Positions 57,134 through 57,252 of a stretch of 57,252 nucleotides of DNA are shown piece after piece. How positions within the stretch are numbered: the stretch's first letter is position 1; each line of letters opens with the position of its first letter. The notes under the pieces were generated by a model. That model searched no databases. It was not told the origin of the DNA and saw nothing but the letters and a program-made list of their open reading frames with translations. Source of the DNA: Eubacteriales bacterium (lineage in GTDB: Bacteria; Bacillota; Clostridia; Peptostreptococcales; Anaerovoracaceae); contig JAQXJR010000041.1 of assembly GCA_029009055.1 (NCBI GenBank), positions 1-57,252 of the forward strand, in the 5' to 3' direction. A program made the position numbers and the translations under genes.

Positions 57134-57252
57134 CTATGAACACCTCCTCGTATTTCTCAGGGTCCTTAGCCGTGCAGTAGAAGAGATAGTTCCCGCGCTT
57201 AGTGATCACCGCGTTATTAAGCATGGCGACCTGCTTAGGGGCATATCCTTCG
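57123..57252 (-). CDS. DUF4358-domain protein, 3' part only (runs off the window)
   Basis: The minus-strand frame from the window edge reads EGYAPKQVAMLNNAVITKRG then NYLFYCTAKDPEKYEEVF and stops at 57123. This resembles the end of DUF4358 proteins, small lipoprotein-like proteins often found next to MBOAT/DHHW pairs in Clostridia. Its overlap with the MBOAT start shows it is the upstream gene of the same operon. Its N-terminus lies outside the window. Confidence 0.7.
   Translation of the reverse strand, partial: EGYAPKQVAMLNNAVITKRGNYLFYCTAKDPEKYEEVFIDVI

Noticed and set aside
1-57252. tRNA, rRNA, CRISPR array or insertion sequence
   Set aside because: No cloverleaf-type sequence, no regularly spaced direct repeats and no transposase-like protein were seen on either strand.

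Overview
The window is chromosomal DNA of a low-to-mid GC Firmicute, most likely a gut or oral anaerobe of the class Clostridia. The evidence is an HPr with a Ser46 site plus HPr kinase/phosphorylase, IreB, a BirA-type biotin operator, ComEC, Bacillus-type PurF, and Firmicute-like promoters and terminators. A Family XIII (Anaerovoracaceae-like) or Lachnospiraceae-like genus is possible, but I cannot fix the genus from sequence alone.

Region 1 (1 to about 4.8 kb) is a decayed prophage. It holds a scaffold protein cut by the window edge, an intact major capsid protein, a scar joining the start of a small gene to the last third of a portal gene, a MuF minor head protein with a C-terminal toxin-like domain and a small putative immunity gene, a HAD-like protein, and a terminase that has lost its Walker A segment and its nuclease half. 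Region 2 (4.8 to 11 kb) is a fructose PTS cluster: fruK, fruA, HPr, enzyme I and HPr kinase. It therefore holds both the sugar phosphorelay and the kinase that turns HPr into a catabolite-repression signal. Region 3 (11 to 13.1 kb) is a tightly overlapping operon of a Sel1/TPR-like protein, a J-domain-like protein and a HIRAN-domain protein. It is the best candidate here for an uncharacterised cellular system.

Region 4 (13.1 to 24.6 kb) is housekeeping: an orphan gene and a small multidrug export protein on the minus strand, then gmk-rpoZ-D,D-carboxypeptidase, a lone LytTR regulator, rpsB-tsf-glyoxalase, phosphoglucomutase, alaS, ireB and ruvX. Region 5 (25 to 35.9 kb) is a purine cluster purE-F-M-N, a PurO-type IMP cyclohydrolase, a stand-alone AICAR transformylase, purD and single-chain purL. 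The usual bifunctional PurH is replaced by two separate proteins; purC, purB and purK are not in the window.

Region 6 (36 to 48.5 kb) holds a cupin, azlCD, a GNAT protein, ung, lemA with a DUF2207 membrane protein, typA, mscS, pyruvate carboxylase, and bioY under an evident BirA operator. Biotin uptake thus sits beside a biotin enzyme. Region 7 (48.6 to 57.2 kb) holds an RNase H-like nuclease with a structured, terminator-bearing leader, an Old Yellow Enzyme-type oxidoreductase, comEC, argR, and a minus-strand operon DUF4358-MBOAT-DHHW that looks like an envelope or exopolysaccharide O-acetylation system. No tRNA, rRNA, CRISPR array or insertion sequence was seen.
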